A DNA stretch of 64,000 bases from Streptomyces asoensis (GTDB lineage: Bacteria; Actinomycetota; Actinomycetes; Streptomycetales; Streptomycetaceae): NCBI RefSeq assembly GCF_013085465.1, contig NZ_CP049838.1, positions 5,084,001-5,148,000 of the forward strand. The letters run 5' to 3'. Position numbers and translations under genes: made by a program. The notes below the pieces were generated by a model. That model saw nothing but the letters and a program-made list of their open reading frames with translations. It ran no database searches and was not told the origin of the DNA. Positions 62,840 to 64,000 of this stretch are shown in pieces; position 1 is the first letter of the stretch, and the number at the start of each line of letters is the position of its first letter.

Positions 62840-64000
62840 GTGACGACGATGACGGAAGCGTCCGTACGCGAGTTCAAGATGCCCGACGTGGGCGAGGGGC
62901 TCACCGAGGCAGAGATCCTCAAGTGGTACGTCCAGCCCGGCGACACGGTGACGGACGGCCAGGTGGTGTGCGAGGTCGAGACGGCCAAGGCCGCCGTCGA
63001 ACTGCCCATCCCCTACGACGGGGTGGTCCGCGCGCTGCACTTCCCCGAGGGCACCACGGTCGACGTGGGCATGTCGATCATTGCCGTGGACGTGTCGGGA
63101 GGAGCGGGCGACGCCCCGGTGGCCGCCCCGGTCGCCGAGGTACCGGCGCAGGCGGCCGTGCAGCCGCCCGCGCAGGCCCCGGCCGCACCGGAGAAGAAGC
63201 CGGAGGCGGCACAGGCCGAAGCACCGCAGGCCGAAGCACCGCAGGCCGCAGCACCGCAGGCCGCAGCACCGCAGGCTGAGGCGGCGAAGCCGGTGGGCTC
63301 CGGCCGCCAGCCGGTCCTCGTCGGGTACGGGGTGGCCGCGTCCTCCACCAAGCGCCGTCCGCGCAAGGGCCCGGAGACCGCGGTCTCCCAGGTCCCGGAC
63401 ACGATCCAGGCGGAGCTGAACGGCCACGGCGGCGCGCCCGCCGTGCGGGAGCGCCCGCTGGCCAAGCCGCCGGTGCGCAAGCTGGCCAAGGACCTCGGCG
63501 TCGATCTCGCCACGGTGGTCCCGTCCGGCCCGGACGGCATCATCACCCGCGAGGACGTCCACGCGGCGGTGGCCCCGGCCGCCCCGGCGACCCAGGCCGC
63601 TCCGGTGGCCGAGCCGGCGCCGCAGGTGACACAGGCTCCGGTCACGACCCCCGCGGCCGTGCCCGTGCCGTCGTACGACACGGCTCGTGAGACCCGTGTC
63701 CCGGTCAAGGGCGTTCGCAAGGCGACGGCTGCGGCGATGGTCGGTTCGGCCTTCACCGCGCCGCACGTCACGGAGTTCGTGACGATCGACGTGACGCGCA
63801 CGCTGAAGCTGGTCGAGGAGCTCAAGCAGGACAAGGACATGCAGGGCCTGCGGGTCAACCCGCTCCTGCTGATCGCCAGGGCCCTGCTGGTCGCCGTCAA
63901 GCGCAACCCGGAGATCAACGCGTCCTGGGACGAGGCGGCGCAGGAGATCGTGGTCAAGCACTACGTCAACCTGGGCATCGCGGCCGCGACCCCCAGGGGT
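62840..64000 (+). CDS. bkdH: Dihydrolipoamide acyltransferase E2 (set 2), cut by the window end
   Basis: From GTG 62840 (GAGGAGAGGG upstream); ATG 62849 is an alternative. 387 codons present, the C-terminus missing. One lipoyl domain with Lys50 in VETAKAAVEL, then a linker with AEAPQ/AAAPQ repeats and GYGVAASSTKRRPRKG, a subunit-binding domain (VRKLAKDLGVDLATVVPSGP) and the start of the catalytic domain (VPVKGVRKATAAAMVGSAFT). The catalytic HxxxDG lies beyond the window. Confidence 0.94.
   Translation, partial: MTTMTEASVREFKMPDVGEGLTEAEILKWYVQPGDTVTDGQVVCEVETAKAAVELPIPYDGVVRALHFPEGTTVDVGMSIIAVDVSGGAGDAPVAAPVAEVPAQAAVQPPAQAPAAPEKKPEAAQAEAPQAEAPQAAAPQAAAPQAEAAKPVGSGRQPVLVGYGVAASSTKRRPRKGPETAVSQVPDTIQAELNGHGGAPAVRERPLAKPPVRKLAKDLGVDLATVVPSGPDGIITREDVHAAVAPAAPATQAAPVAEPAPQVTQAPVTTPAAVPVPSYDTARETRVPVKGVRKATAAAMVGSAFTAPHVTEFVTIDVTRTLKLVEELKQDKDMQGLRVNPLLLIARALLVAVKRNPEINASWDEAAQEIVVKHYVNLGIAAATPRG

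Overview
This is high-GC DNA from a Streptomyces chromosome, a few tens of kilobases from oriC. The evidence is the codon use, the abundant GTG starts, perfect parS sites, and a block with the gene order ppiA / crgA / DUF881 / pabA / pknB / pbpA / rodA / PP2C / fhaB / fhaA / tRNA-Leu. That order is shared with the actinobacterial origin region, for example in Mycobacterium tuberculosis.

Layout. 1-3 kb: a formylglycine sulfatase in a stretch with a possible gene remnant and degenerate repeats, probably accessory DNA. 3-9.6 kb: small actinobacterial proteins (DUF6344, DLW-39), an exported protein, a tail-anchored Ser/Thr kinase with a repetitive Pro/Gly region, an HTH regulator, tRNA-Ala and a DUF5324 protein. 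9.9-16.5 kb: cyclophilin followed by a seven-copy 21-bp tandem repeat, a B-box rhomboid protease, a DnaA-box cluster, crgA, DUF881, three class E sortases, a 53-aa membrane protein and pabA. 16.6-24.8 kb (minus strand): the cell-wall signalling operon fhaA-fhaB-PP2C-rodA-pbpA-pknB. 25-29.9 kb: tRNA-Leu, an orphan-looking NarL-type histidine kinase, a parS site, DUF2252, a J-domain protein and a rhodanese.

29.9-42.1 kb is a catabolic block. It has a KstR-type operator before an acyl-CoA dehydrogenase, then paaABCDE, a DUF5819/HTTM/TrmH operon, paaN, a 3-hydroxyacyl-CoA dehydrogenase and a TetR regulator (PaaR). A near-identical palindrome, ACCGA-N4-TCGGT, lies before paaA, between paaN and paaH, and before the first branched-chain dehydrogenase operon. 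This suggests one TetR protein coordinates phenylacetate and branched-chain keto-acid breakdown. 42.1-46.3 kb: bkdR and bkdABC. 46.4-48.8 kb: molybdenum-cofactor genes ending in three clustered parS sites. 48.8-54.3 kb: a K+ channel and a divergent pore-less RCK paralogue, a DrrAB-type ABC exporter, a quinone oxidoreductase and a surface protein. 54.5-60 kb: the proteasome activator Bpa, two divergent PknB-type kinases and an APH-family kinase. 60-64 kb: a truncated response regulator and a second branched-chain dehydrogenase operon, bkdFGH, which the window end cuts.

The main leads are the shared PaaR-type operator, the decayed response regulator beside bkdF, the oriC-proximal DnaA-box and parS elements, the 21-bp repeat, and paired palindromes that look like operators upstream of the histidine kinase and both bkd operons. 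Functions come from motifs read by eye and from recalled family knowledge. No database search was run.
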